A DNA stretch of 64,000 nt from positions 308,431 to 372,430 of the forward strand of contig NMRA01000277.1 in assembly GCA_002633005.1 (NCBI GenBank), written 5' to 3'. Both the position numbers and the translations under genes were made by a program. Below, piece after piece: positions 10,925 through 20,796 of this stretch. The notes beneath the pieces are model-generated. The model had not been told where the DNA came from. It worked only from the letters and a program-made list of their open reading frames with translations, and did no database searches. This DNA is from Phoronis australis. Its lineage: Eukaryota; Phoronida; Phoronidae. The stretch's first letter is position 1. Each line of letters starts with the position of its first letter.

Positions 10925-11259
10925 GTAAAAATCGTTGATTTTCTGTTTCTGGATAAATTTAAATCCTTCAGGTACTTAGTTACAGAAAAGCCTTAGTTAC
11001 TCAGCATGAACGTGGTCTCAAACGCGGTGCTTGCTGTGCGCAAACTGTGTTGTGTCACTGTGTAATATCTCAAAATATCAGTCAAATAAAAAGCTGATAC
11101 ATTAATGGCAATCGTTTGCATGAATAAGTCTGCTTGGAAAGAACCCGACTGCTTTTGCTGTTCAAATCATAAACTTTTAGTTGGAGTATGCAGCCGATCA
11201 ACATCCTGAGAACTTATTATTATCTAAGTGTTGTTTTTTGTAGGTTTGAATTTCTTACA

Positions 11260-11288
11260 GAAATAAAATTGATTGATTGATTGATTGA
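11260..11288 (+). repeat. AATAAA-(ATTG)n tail, probable retrotransposon 3' end
   Basis: AATAAAATTGATTGATTGATTGATTGA-type run (AATAAA followed by ATTG units). Such tails are typical of 3' ends of invertebrate non-LTR retrotransposons. The body upstream was not recognised, so this may be a badly 5'-truncated copy or a plain microsatellite. Confidence 0.4.
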
Positions 11289-11539
11289 ACAGAACTCCGC
11301 TGTCAACTGTATCGAGAGTTATCGCCGAGACTTGCCCCACTTTTATGCGCCCCCATACTTGCACATGTATGTGGCTGCAATATGCCGTCATCCCTGTCCT
11401 CCGTCTGGCGTCTGGTGTCCAGCGTACGTTTACCTCTGTATCTTCGAAGGCACTTAACGGAAACTCGTAAAATTTAACAGATAGGTATCTATCATTGATA
11501 TGATGCTACCTCCCCGTTTTCGGATGGATCCGGGGTATT

Positions 11540-12720
11540 TTGTGCCACCTAGTGGCCAATTCTATTATTTTCGAGTCTCTTTTGGCGTCCGCCCCTCTAT
11601 CAACCAAACCACTCTAAGGATGATAAAAATTGCCGAATAAACTCCTACTGCGACGAGGACGGCTAACGCTGATTTTTGGACGATTTCGAGTACTGTGGCG
11701 CCTCCTAGTGTGCCGTCCCCCTCTCCATCCACCAACTTAAAATTGGGAGATGTGTTCCGAATGAGAAGATCGAGGGGAACGTTGATTTTCGGACGAGTTT
11801 AACCACTCTGACGCACCGCAGCGGCAATTATGATTTTCGCGTCCATGGCTGTATCTCCTTTACCTTTTGTAAGATCTATGTGAAATTCAACAGCTGTGTT
11901 TCTATGGAGATGACAACAGATGATGATTGACAGTTTCGGGCCAGTCCAATTACATCTGTGTTCCCATATGGATTTTTTTTATTTACGATGGCCTCTGTAA
12001 CTTCGTAGCAGTGGCGGATTTAGGGGCAAGGGGGCCATTGCCCCCCTGAAATTCTACCAGATACTATTTGGCAGTTCGGGGTGCGGATTGCTGACTAGCA
12101 TATGCGGCACCCAGAGGGGCGAATGCACAATGCACAGGCTTTGAATAAACCCCGTTTGCCTTTTTTCTTTTGTAATGAGGTCCACAAACCCCAGAAAATC
12201 GAGACCTCTACATTTTAGGCTGGTCGCGCGCATGTGACGAAATTCTGGTTATTCCTGTGCCCTTCCCCCCTCCCCCCAACTCAAAATCCTGGATCTGCCC
12301 CATGCCTGCGGAGTAACTTGATGCTTTTTCATGAAGTTTGGTAAACAAGTTTTAATTATGAAGATGAGATTGCCTTTCTATTTCTGTGATGGATTCGACG
12401 TGTTCTGCAACACCTAGTGGCCACTTTAATTTTAAGTGCGTTTTTATCGCTTGCTTCCGTGCCTTCCAAACTGCGCAGGGAATCATAAAAATTGTCAGAT
12501 TGTTTCGTATTGACAAGAGCATAATTGACGTAGATTTTCAGACAGGTTCACTGTACTGGTGTCCCCCTAGTGGCATTTTTTGCATCTCCGGCGGCCTTGC
12601 AAGATGTTTTTGACCAACTTTATATCACTATTAACTTGACAGTATGTCGACGGTTTAGACTCCCGCTGTGGTTCCCAATGGCATTTTTTACGTTGCCTTT
12701 ATAGCTTGGAGTTAGTAAAC
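11540..12720. repeat. degenerate tandem repeat of 110-150 bp units
   Basis: Phrases of the form CACCTAGTGGCCA recur at about 11548, 11697, 11812 (weak), 12408, 12561 and 12667 (weak). Between them come 'TCTGTATCT..GTAAAATT..CAG' and 'GATTTTC.GAC.AGTTT.A' blocks. The spacing alternates between roughly 150 and 110 bp. The units are strongly diverged, and a MITE splits the array. Confidence 0.5.
12009..12301. mobile_element. MITE, CAGTGGCGGATTTAGGG type, copy A
   Basis: Starts CAGTGGCGGATTTAGGGGC and ends with CTCAAAATCCTGGATCTGCCCC, an imperfect inverted repeat of the start. Relatives lie at 20634-20796 and 46232-46387. This copy is longer because a degenerate CATGCGCGCACCCAG-type element is nested in it (about 12101-12235). 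Confidence 0.65.
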
Positions 12721-13030
12721 GGATTTTCCTGAAATTTGTCACATACCTTTGAGCCGTGATTAGGCCTTCCCATTTTCAAATGAGTTCAATGTGCAGTGTA
12801 TTCTGTGACGACTACTAATAAACATCCCTTGAAGCAAACCGTTTGCGGATAGTCAAGGCGCATTTCAACACTCTCTGTGGCTTTTGTTAACGTAATGCCA
12901 ATACCAAAAACATGTATTCCAAAGCGCTTGCTCCACTTTATTCTAGGAGTGAAGAATTAGAGTATTCACAATTGGCCAACTTTTCGTGAATCGTTTGAAT
13001 ATACCTACATAAATGTTCTGTTCTTCAAAG

Positions 13031-13282
13031 GGGATGGAAAGCTGTCGGTGAAAGAAATAACGGACAACTTGCACGCGGTACAGCTCTTTATGAGTAGAGA
13101 AACGGAGCAACTGACCGAGGCGTTCAAGGCTATTGATAAGAAGAAGCGTGGCTATGTAACAGAAAAATGCCTTTTGAAGGTATTAAGTCTGAAGCAGAAC
13201 ATGACAACGGAGGAGGCGGAAGCAACTCTCCGTGTTCTGAGAAAGTTTGATGTTAATAAGGACGGCAAATTCAGTTATCCAG
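13031..13282 (+). CDS. EF-hand protein, exon 4 (EF2 end, EF3, most of EF4)
   Basis: 252-nt exon that completes the EF2 loop (GDGKLSVKE), carries degenerate EF3 (AFKAIDKKKRGYVTE) and ends inside EF4 after DVNKDGKFSYP. The donor is GTACGC. It is entered in phase 1, which regenerates Gly-Asp-Gly exactly across the exon 3/4 junction. Confidence 0.9.
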
Positions 13283-14932
13283 GTACGCAGTTTACAGCCT
13301 TCTAAAAACTCACACTACCAGACAGTCAATATGGCTGCACTTGACTCACACCGCCGGGTCAACCAACTGAGACACCTGATTGGTTCTCGATGACAACTTA
13401 CCGTTCACAATCGGATGTTATAGCCAGTTAGTGACCAGGCGTGCAGTCCCAATTAACGCTAGGACCTACGCTAGGACCTACGCTAGGACCTAGTAAAAAT
13501 CTAGCCAAAGTCACGTTTCTCATTAAAATTACACGGCAATATCTCACGTAATCTCGCGAAGTCTAGCTTTTCAGTGAGGTTGTAGCGTTACTAAACGAGA
13601 GGGAGGCTAAACAGCGAAGTCAGTCAAGAGCAGCCAGTGCCCTCTGTGTATTCTTCAAGCAGTTGGCGATTGTTTGTTGATTTGTCTAAATGCATCAAAA
13701 GATAGCAGCATAAATCGCGTCTTTTTTAAGTTTTGGTAAATAAGTTAATTTCCTCAGAGTAATTGTTTAATCTACACAAACACGTTTTGTCCTGTACTTC
13801 TTCCTTGCGCTCGTGTCTGCAGATTCTCAAGTACATCGTGCATTGATTTGTAGCGCCCTCTTTCAGGCATTTCTTCTGCAGGATTGTGCTTTGTGTGTCC
13901 TCTTCCAGGCGTTTTGTCGGATCTGCAGGCTTGTGTCGCAACGGCTTTTGAACTAACAAAGCCTGAAAGTGGAATTGTTAGTTAGAGGATCCCACTTAGG
14001 ATTAATTTCATGTTTTATAATTAGCAATGTCTACAAAAACGTAATACTACCATTTCTTTTGCTAATAAGTTGCTTCTGAATGTTGGTTTGACCACGCTTT
14101 CCCATTGCCTTCGGCAGCCAACCTGGCAAAGTTCTTGACAGTTTTTAGTGAAATCGGGGAATTCAGAATAAATAGCTACTTTTCAATGCTGCAATTTTCA
14201 GTAAATGTTAGTAAGTTGGTTAAACTGCGTTTTCTATCTAGCGTAGTTGCTCCTGCTTAAGTTTGGGTACTAAAATTGTACGCAAAAGCAAACAATTGAA
14301 AATATACCTACATGCATCTACCTTTTGGTGGCTATTGTATACATGTATAATCCAGGTAGAACAATCTAGACCTCAAAGAAAAATTATACTTCGCATTGAC
14401 CTTTTCCGACAGTCGGTCTTATCGCTTAAAGCCAGCCACTACACGTACATGCAAGCCTGCGGCGCTTTGTTAACGGTTGGAAATTTATTAAAGTCAATAA
14501 AGTTTACAAGGTACACATCCCCGTTCCATCATTTAGAGAACCGCATTCGACCTGATGTGCTGTCGTGTAGTTTTGCAAATACTACAGTGACGATTCCGGT
14601 CAACAACAATAGAGGTCACTGTAATACTCTATCGGTGGGAGACTTAATTCACTTGTCATCACTGGCGTGCATGAAAAAACCACATTGTCTATTTTGACCC
14701 GCATTCTTGTTGTTTGGCTACAAGCTCTGTGTGTTTGTATTGACGCTTACCCCCATTCGCTACAAGCCCAACCAAACCTGTCTCCCCACTCCAACGTGTT
14801 TTTTCCTTAATTTTGTCTCTCTGTGGTTTCAGGCTGTAATCGCTACAGACGTGATTTTTATATATCCTTCTGGTCAATGGACATCTTTTCATTTACAATT
14901 TTTGATGTGAACATATTTTACTTCCATTTCAG
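13283..14932 (+). other. EF-hand gene intron 4
   Basis: Phase 1 intron. It contains a short tandem repeat (13457-13493). A 144-codon open frame at 14263-14697 has no recognisable domain and crosses no exon signal, and is taken as chance. Confidence 0.55.
13457..13493. repeat. 12-bp tandem repeat (GCTAGGACCTAC)3
   Basis: Three copies of GCTAGGACCTAC, the last ending CTAG. A related phrase occurs at about 8628. Confidence 0.8.
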
Positions 14933-15036
14933 AATTTATTAGAATATACTGTAGCGGGTATTTCCCCTTCAAGGTTCCAGAAGATGTTGAAAAAGTGCCT
15001 ATCAACGAAACGTACAGAATGGAACACTCCACGTGA
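14933..15036 (+). CDS. EF-hand protein, exon 5 (C terminus)
   Basis: 104-nt terminal exon. The acceptor tttcag rebuilds the Glu at position 12 of the EF4 loop (split codon G/AA), then EFIRIYCSGYFPFKV and a hydrophilic tail ending at a TGA (15034-15036). Confidence 0.85.
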
Positions 15037-15353
15037 GGAATGTTACAAGCATGAGACTGCACTTACCTACAACGGCAAATGAACGCGGAAAAACTCTTCA
15101 TAATGTAAAACGCCCCCAACACCTGCTCATGCTCAGTGTCGCGAAAGTAACACTCAACCATGTACTTGCGAGTCTGTGTCTGACATATTGTTCTCCGCTT
15201 GAAATGTAAGGCAAGATCTCACGGATTAGAGACTTTTGTGATCTCGCCAAGCCTGCAAGATACCCACCTTACTAGGGCCCCAGGACAGCAAGAACGCCTG
15301 GTGGTTTAATTAGATTAACCTGCTGCCGTCAGATGCCAGTCACATTTTTGATC
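15037..15353. other. likely EF-hand gene 3' UTR / flank
   Basis: Non-coding. No AATAAA lies close to the stop; the first good one in this orientation is at 16307. Confidence 0.4.
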
Positions 15354-16195
15354 GGTCTCGAACCCAGACTCGAAAACGAGGCCATATTGTCAGATTCATT
15401 CCAAGCTACAATCTGGGCCCAATCTCGAATCTTTTTACTCGAATCTTTTTACTCGAAATGGAACTCGAAATAATGGTTGGCATGTTTTAATCTACTTTTG
15501 TGCGAACTCGAGATAAGTGTCTATTACTCAATGCTCGAGTACATAATGACTCTTACGTCGGATGATCTATTAGTCCTAGTTTGCAGTTGACAAATCTAAC
15601 GTTAAACCTAAAAGTTCGAGTTTGAACTCGAAATTTTGAGTTTTTATTCGAGTTGCAGCACGAATATCAGGGGTTTTATGTGCAAACTTGGAGTATAAAC
15701 TTATATGCATGAACTATAATTATTCGAGCACAGTATCTTGAGTTCGCACAAAAGGAGCAGCGAAATTTCAAAAAATAATTTCGAGTTCGTTTCGAGTACA
15801 AAGATTAGAGACCAGGTCCTGATTCGTGTGCGTATTTCAGCATCTCAAACTGTCAATTATTTCTTTCGATTTATTTTTTTCTGACATCCGGTAATTGCAT
15901 TTCGATGATTTCAATTTCATGCTGTTCCTTTTTGATTAACCTCTATTGTGAGACTTGTGTATGCAATAGCATGGTTGATCTGTAACTCATACTAAGTGGT
16001 AGCTGCCTGCTTGTCATGAGTAGTTCGTAACCAGCGGGCAGTGTGATCACAACTTTTATCCTAGCGTTCATCATCTGGATAACGTTCACCAGTTAATGTT
16101 GTAAAAGTACCGGTTGATCTCACCCTAGATCGACCAATCAAAAATCACAAGGATCTACTCCAACCACAAGTGCTGGTAGAGACTGGGTTCGAGAC
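15354..16195. repeat. outer inverted repeat around a fold-back MITE
   Basis: GGTCTCGAACCCAGACTCG at 15354-15372 is the inverse of GAGACTGGGTTCGAGACT at about 16178-16195. The inner fold-back element (15415-15825) sits between the arms, which suggests one element inside another. Confidence 0.45.
15415..15825. mobile_element. fold-back MITE rich in CTCGA motifs
   Basis: The left end (AATCTCGAATCTTTTTACTCG ... GAACTCGAAATAAT, to 15474) pairs with the right end (15775-15820, ATAATTTCGAGTTCG ... AAAGATTAGAGACC). A second pair lies inside: CTTTTGTGCGAACTCGAGATA against TATCTTGAGTTCGCACAAAAG. The whole 0.4-kb unit is therefore a near-complete hairpin with no ORF, as expected of a foldback MITE. Confidence 0.75.
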
Positions 16196-17892
16196 TAAGT
16201 CATAAAATGGATGGATGCCGATATTTCAAGTGTAAATTTTTCGACTTGATCGTTTCGAAATATTATTTTGCATGTTATACATGTATGCTGTATGGATATA
16301 TATTTTAATAAAAGATCAATTGTATTCTTGCATACTTATGTTTCCTTCACATTTGTAATCATGCAGAACACCTTGGCTGTGTTTGTAACTTTGAGGACAA
16401 GAAAGTCGGTGTAGCTCCCACATGAGAGCTTTCTGGCCTGTTAAATCGTCCACGTGGCAGGAATTCACTGAACCTCAGATATCACTTGAGATCCCGTTCG
16501 CTTCGCGAAAATGTGAACAAAACGCATTTTTTTAAAGCTCGCAAGCCTGTATCAGCACATGTTTTGTCTGTTTTGGAAAGAAGAGCAAAGTTGAACGGCC
16601 TTGTTACGTGTCCTTTATATGAAAGTGCACGTTAAACGGAACAGTTCAGGAATAACAATTCCTATTGTTCATGTATGAGATGTACAGTAATTAGACGTGT
16701 GCTTCACTTTGACCACCTGCGCTCAGCTATTTTCATTCGTCTTCAAATTGCAATTAATTACCACGTTTTTACTGGAGCATCAGCAAAATCACTTTATTGG
16801 GAAATAAACCTAAACGTCATGTAGGTATCCCTTTAAAGCATCACTTATTGACTCACGCGGCCGTTTAACATGCATTACCGTAAGTCGTAACTGGTTATAC
16901 CCAAGAGGTGATTTATAAAAAGTGACGTAACAGGCGCGAAAATGAACTACAGTTGTTGCAAATTCAGAGTCCAAGGATGCCACTAGTTTCACATTTGTTA
17001 TTACTCTACACTTGATGAGAAAACCGTTGGCAAACGTAATTTTACAAGATACCCACGGCTTAGACCGTCACTAAGCGACTAAAAATAATGATGGGTCTAA
17101 TTTTATCATACCCGATTAAAGACTTGGCAGGTGTATTTTTAGAAGACAGACGTGAAACGATTAAACTAAATTCACTCTCACGCGTATACTACATGTATTT
17201 TCAGGTTCATTAAACTCTGACTTGGTCCTATGTTTGCTTAGATGAAGTGCAGTTCTAAAATCGTGTGTATCACATAATTGAATGTTACATAAACACATGT
17301 ATGTACTCCAGGATTTTTTGTTAACTGACATTCCTAAGTGTCCTTATGCGTGTTTTATCTTTGATTACACGAGACTTATTTCAGACAGGTTGTTCTGACA
17401 GGTGTGGTTTCTATTCTAAAAATACAGCGCAACACCACATGAATCAAACCCGCGATGTTTTTTGAGTTTCCATTACCACTGCTGCCGTGGCGTGTGCTCT
17501 TCGATCTGTTCAAGATGCGAGTCCACTGACTTGTAAGCGATACAGAAATATGTCAAACATTTAAGAGTGGTATGTGGTGTAAGGAGCCAAATGCTTTGGA
17601 TTCGTGACAGCTGGCGTTCGTGGTTGTGAAAAAACTCACCAAACGTGATATTACGTGGTTACAACTGAGCTACGACGCGGATAATATTTTAACGGGCATC
17701 TGTAAACCCGGAGACGGATCATTGGAAGGTTCGCCCCGCCCCCTCTACGGTCACACCAGCAGTGTGTTATTCTAGGGCTTCCCGCTTAGATTGTCCATCA
17801 AAAATTTGTTTGATTGGCCCCCCCCCCCCTCCGGAACTTGCGTCATACTGATATCTCTGTTACTTTATGCAACTCTTCTTACGACCGGTTTC
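16196..17892. other. intergenic, possible poly(A) signal at 16307
   Basis: AATAAA at 16307-16312, followed by T-rich sequence, could end the EF-hand transcript about 1.3 kb after its stop codon. Otherwise nothing recognisable; an 11-base C run lies near 17820. Confidence 0.35.
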
Positions 17893-18008
17893 AATCAGTA
17901 TGTATAAATATCAGTGTGTACTGAAGAAATACACATATTATTACCAAACCAATCAGTATGTATAAATATCAGTGTGTACTGAAGAAATACACATATTATT
18001 ACCAAACC
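17893..18008. repeat. 58-bp perfect tandem duplication
   Basis: 17893-17950 and 17951-18008 are identical and adjacent. The unit starts AATCAGTATGTATAAATATC. It is either recent or an assembly slip. Confidence 0.95.
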
Positions 18009-19994
18009 ACATTATACACGTATGTTGACAAATTAATTTTCTATCGAGAAATCTGCATTTGGTTCGGTATAAAAATACCCATAAGATGGAGAGGTTTCTG
18101 TTTTGGAAAAAATAATCTGTAATGAGCATGTGATACACATTCAATGAATTATTTAGAAAATTTAATCATATTAAAATAAAACAACGTTTTGGTTACTTTG
18201 TTAATCTCCCTCAAGAACCACGAATAGTCAATACACTCATGCTTTATCATCACTGAACAACACCGTGACAGCGTCTGTTGTAGACATTCTTGGCCGTTTT
18301 AGAGCTTTGAAATCTGCTCTAGAGAACGCACGCATGCCTTCTACTGAGAATAAGTACCCATCTTTGTTCTAAATTTCACTCCATAACGCTGAAGGGTACT
18401 TTAAGACGTACTCTCTCTAAAAATTATACATTTTGACTCGAATACGATACGCGTTCATTTTGTCAAAAAACATCATCAAGCCTTTAGTCTGGCCGAAGTT
18501 ACGTATTCGCCATGAAAATGTGGAAAACAGCTGCGAAGTCTCGTTTGCTATCGCGTGGGCGTGATGTCACTGCTAATTAACGCAAACCCGCTGTGCACAC
18601 CCGTTATTTTTTGCCAAAGTGATAACATCAAAAACGCTTCTGACCGCTGCCTTAAGACATCGGCAGTACAAACGTGTTTTTATTGCCCTTCGCCTACTTC
18701 CGCCGGTTGTGTGCACCACTCGTGTCCTCGCCATGGACTCTGACACCTGCTCCGAGTCCTGAACACTGAGAAAAATGTACTGCGCATGTTTGTTAGTGTT
18801 TACAGTTTACAGTTGTACGTCTACCAGGACCTTCTTATTCACCGCATTCAGACATAAGTTGAATTACACTTTACAAATTCCTTTCTTTGTCACACCGTGT
18901 ACGCTTACGTACAGTACGCTGCATACATCAAAGTGTGGTCTTGTCTGTTTGTGCATTTTGAGTATTACGTTGCCATACAATGTACATGTACTCTCTTCAA
19001 CTGTTTTACCAAATATTTGAGCACCCGAACAATCAGCAATAAACGTACGTCACTTTTTTAACGTCTAGGTCTAGGAACCAGCACTGCGTAGGTTAAAAGG
19101 TCCAGGTCGTGGAAAGAATAGGGATAGCGGCTCAAGGGGAATACCCTTGATTTACCGTGTACACTGTAGCCACTCGGAGGGGCACAGCGAATCATCCCCT
19201 TAGTTTATTGCTCAAAACCCCCGCGGGTCAAAATTCAATCGTTGTATGTTTGTCCTTACCCCTGCTCATTGCAAATTTTCCCCGGATTATTCATTCATTT
19301 CACCCCGTGGACAATAATTTCGTATTTGCTCCCTCCCCACTCCTATTGAATGCTTTTCATCTGGTTACTACTGTACATCTCCCCCCATCGTTATGCATCT
19401 GAAGCTGACTAGTAAAAGAACACGTGCATTTAACTAGTGAGATATTGAACATTTTCGACGACTAGAAGAGGTTGCCTTTTTGCACATTCACGAACGATAA
19501 CTACAGTTGTAAGTTCAAAGTGAGTCGATTGCTTCTTTTAGCCCACAGTTTCCCCTTAGTTTCTCATTCGAAAATTCTGCCAAGTTAAACATTGCTAATG
19601 GTACGAAATACTACCACGCTACTTATTTTATTAGTAAAGTCTTGTGTTTGAGGGTGGCACAATCTTCTAGTCGGGTCACGTGCCAGTAGTGTTTAGATAG
19701 AATTCAAATCTTGGAGGAGACAGTCGGAACACTCTTGCGCAAACTCGGAAAATCGTTAAACGTTCCTTGAAGCATACAAGACTGAATAAGATTCAAAACC
19801 CATTGTCTCTGAGCGGTAACCAGCTTTAGTTATTTTGCATGGAATATGCATTGTGGTTACATACTTGCAAAACCACGGATATTTTTTCCGTAAATAAAAT
19901 TTCCCATCGTAATCGTGTTTTTGGGTCCGCGTTTTGTTCAAACCAATTTTGTTCAAACTATGGATACAGAGAATATTTAACCCCTAAAAAGTTC
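18009..19994. other. no gene recognised
   Basis: AT-rich DNA with short, unrelated open frames only. Confidence 0.45.
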
Positions 19995-20050
19995 TATCGA
20001 AACGGAAATTGAAACCACGAACTATCGAAACGGAAATTGAAACCACGAAC
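19995..20050. repeat. 28-bp perfect tandem duplication
   Basis: Two adjacent identical copies of a 28-bp unit beginning TATCGAAACGGAAATTGAAA. Confidence 0.95.
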
Positions 20051-20633
20051 AATGAAGATGCATTATGGGAAGGGTGGAATGTGTAATTACGAAATCATAA
20101 TTCTATTCCATCACTTAAGAAAAATTGCAAATACGCGTGTTCCGGTTTTGTTCTTTTATTTTTTGTATATAAGCTTCAAGTTGGCAAAGAAAAAAATGTC
20201 CCTCCAACGCGTTATCGCAAAAAGACACGTGTCAAAGACCACAGCGGAGAACGAGTGATATTCGCATTTATAGGCGACATTCCAACAACGAGGAAGCGTC
20301 GGAAATTGAAAAGGGCAAAAATGTGACTCCTATCTTGACACACCAGGTGTTCGGTCTCTAAACGCGAGCTAATTGCGATAAACGCAAAATCACGCAAGGC
20401 TTCGTCAGATATCGTTAACAAGCAAACAACTGGTGATCACACCTGTACAGATATCTTCACGAAATAGTGTCTGTGGGGCTCGTTGACCGGGCTTGACGCA
20501 GTACATGTACCTTCTGGTCCAACGTGATCCATTTCCATTGCTTTACAATTCAAGGGATTGGCTTTATACTTTAAAAGGTGGTCAGAGGGATCCGTAGTTA
20601 CTGCCATTACGCGTGATATCATCGGTGAGGAAA
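20051..20633. other. no gene recognised
   Basis: Non-coding; open frames here are short and not family-like. Confidence 0.45.
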
Positions 20634-20796
20634 CAGTGGCGGATTTAAGGGGTGGGGGGCAATGGGCCATGCCCACCTAAAATTCTCCCATATTTCATGT
20701 GGCAGTTCGAGGGTTCGAATGTCTGACGCGCAAAATCGAGACTAATTGAATACTCTGCAATGGCCGCCCTAACTTAAAATCCTGGATCCACCCCTG
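20634..20796. mobile_element. MITE, CAGTGGCGGATTTAAGG type, copy B
   Basis: Starts CAGTGGCGGATTTAAGGGG and ends TCCTGGATCCACCCCTG. 163 bp, non-coding, same family as 12009-12301 and 46232-46387 (shared blocks AAAATTCT.CCA and GGCAGTTCG.GG). Confidence 0.7.

Larger units (their letters stand above)
10925..13030 (+). other. EF-hand gene intron 3, rich in repeats
   Basis: 2.1-kb intron. It holds a likely non-LTR retrotransposon 3' tail (about 11260-11288), a degenerate tandem repeat marked by CCTAGTGGC-type phrases (about 11540-12720), and a MITE (12009-12301) inserted into that repeat. No exon was seen. Confidence 0.6.

Noticed and set aside
14263-14697. 144-codon plus-strand open frame
   Set aside because: Lies wholly in intron 4 of the EF-hand gene, has no domain or signal peptide, and its composition looks random.
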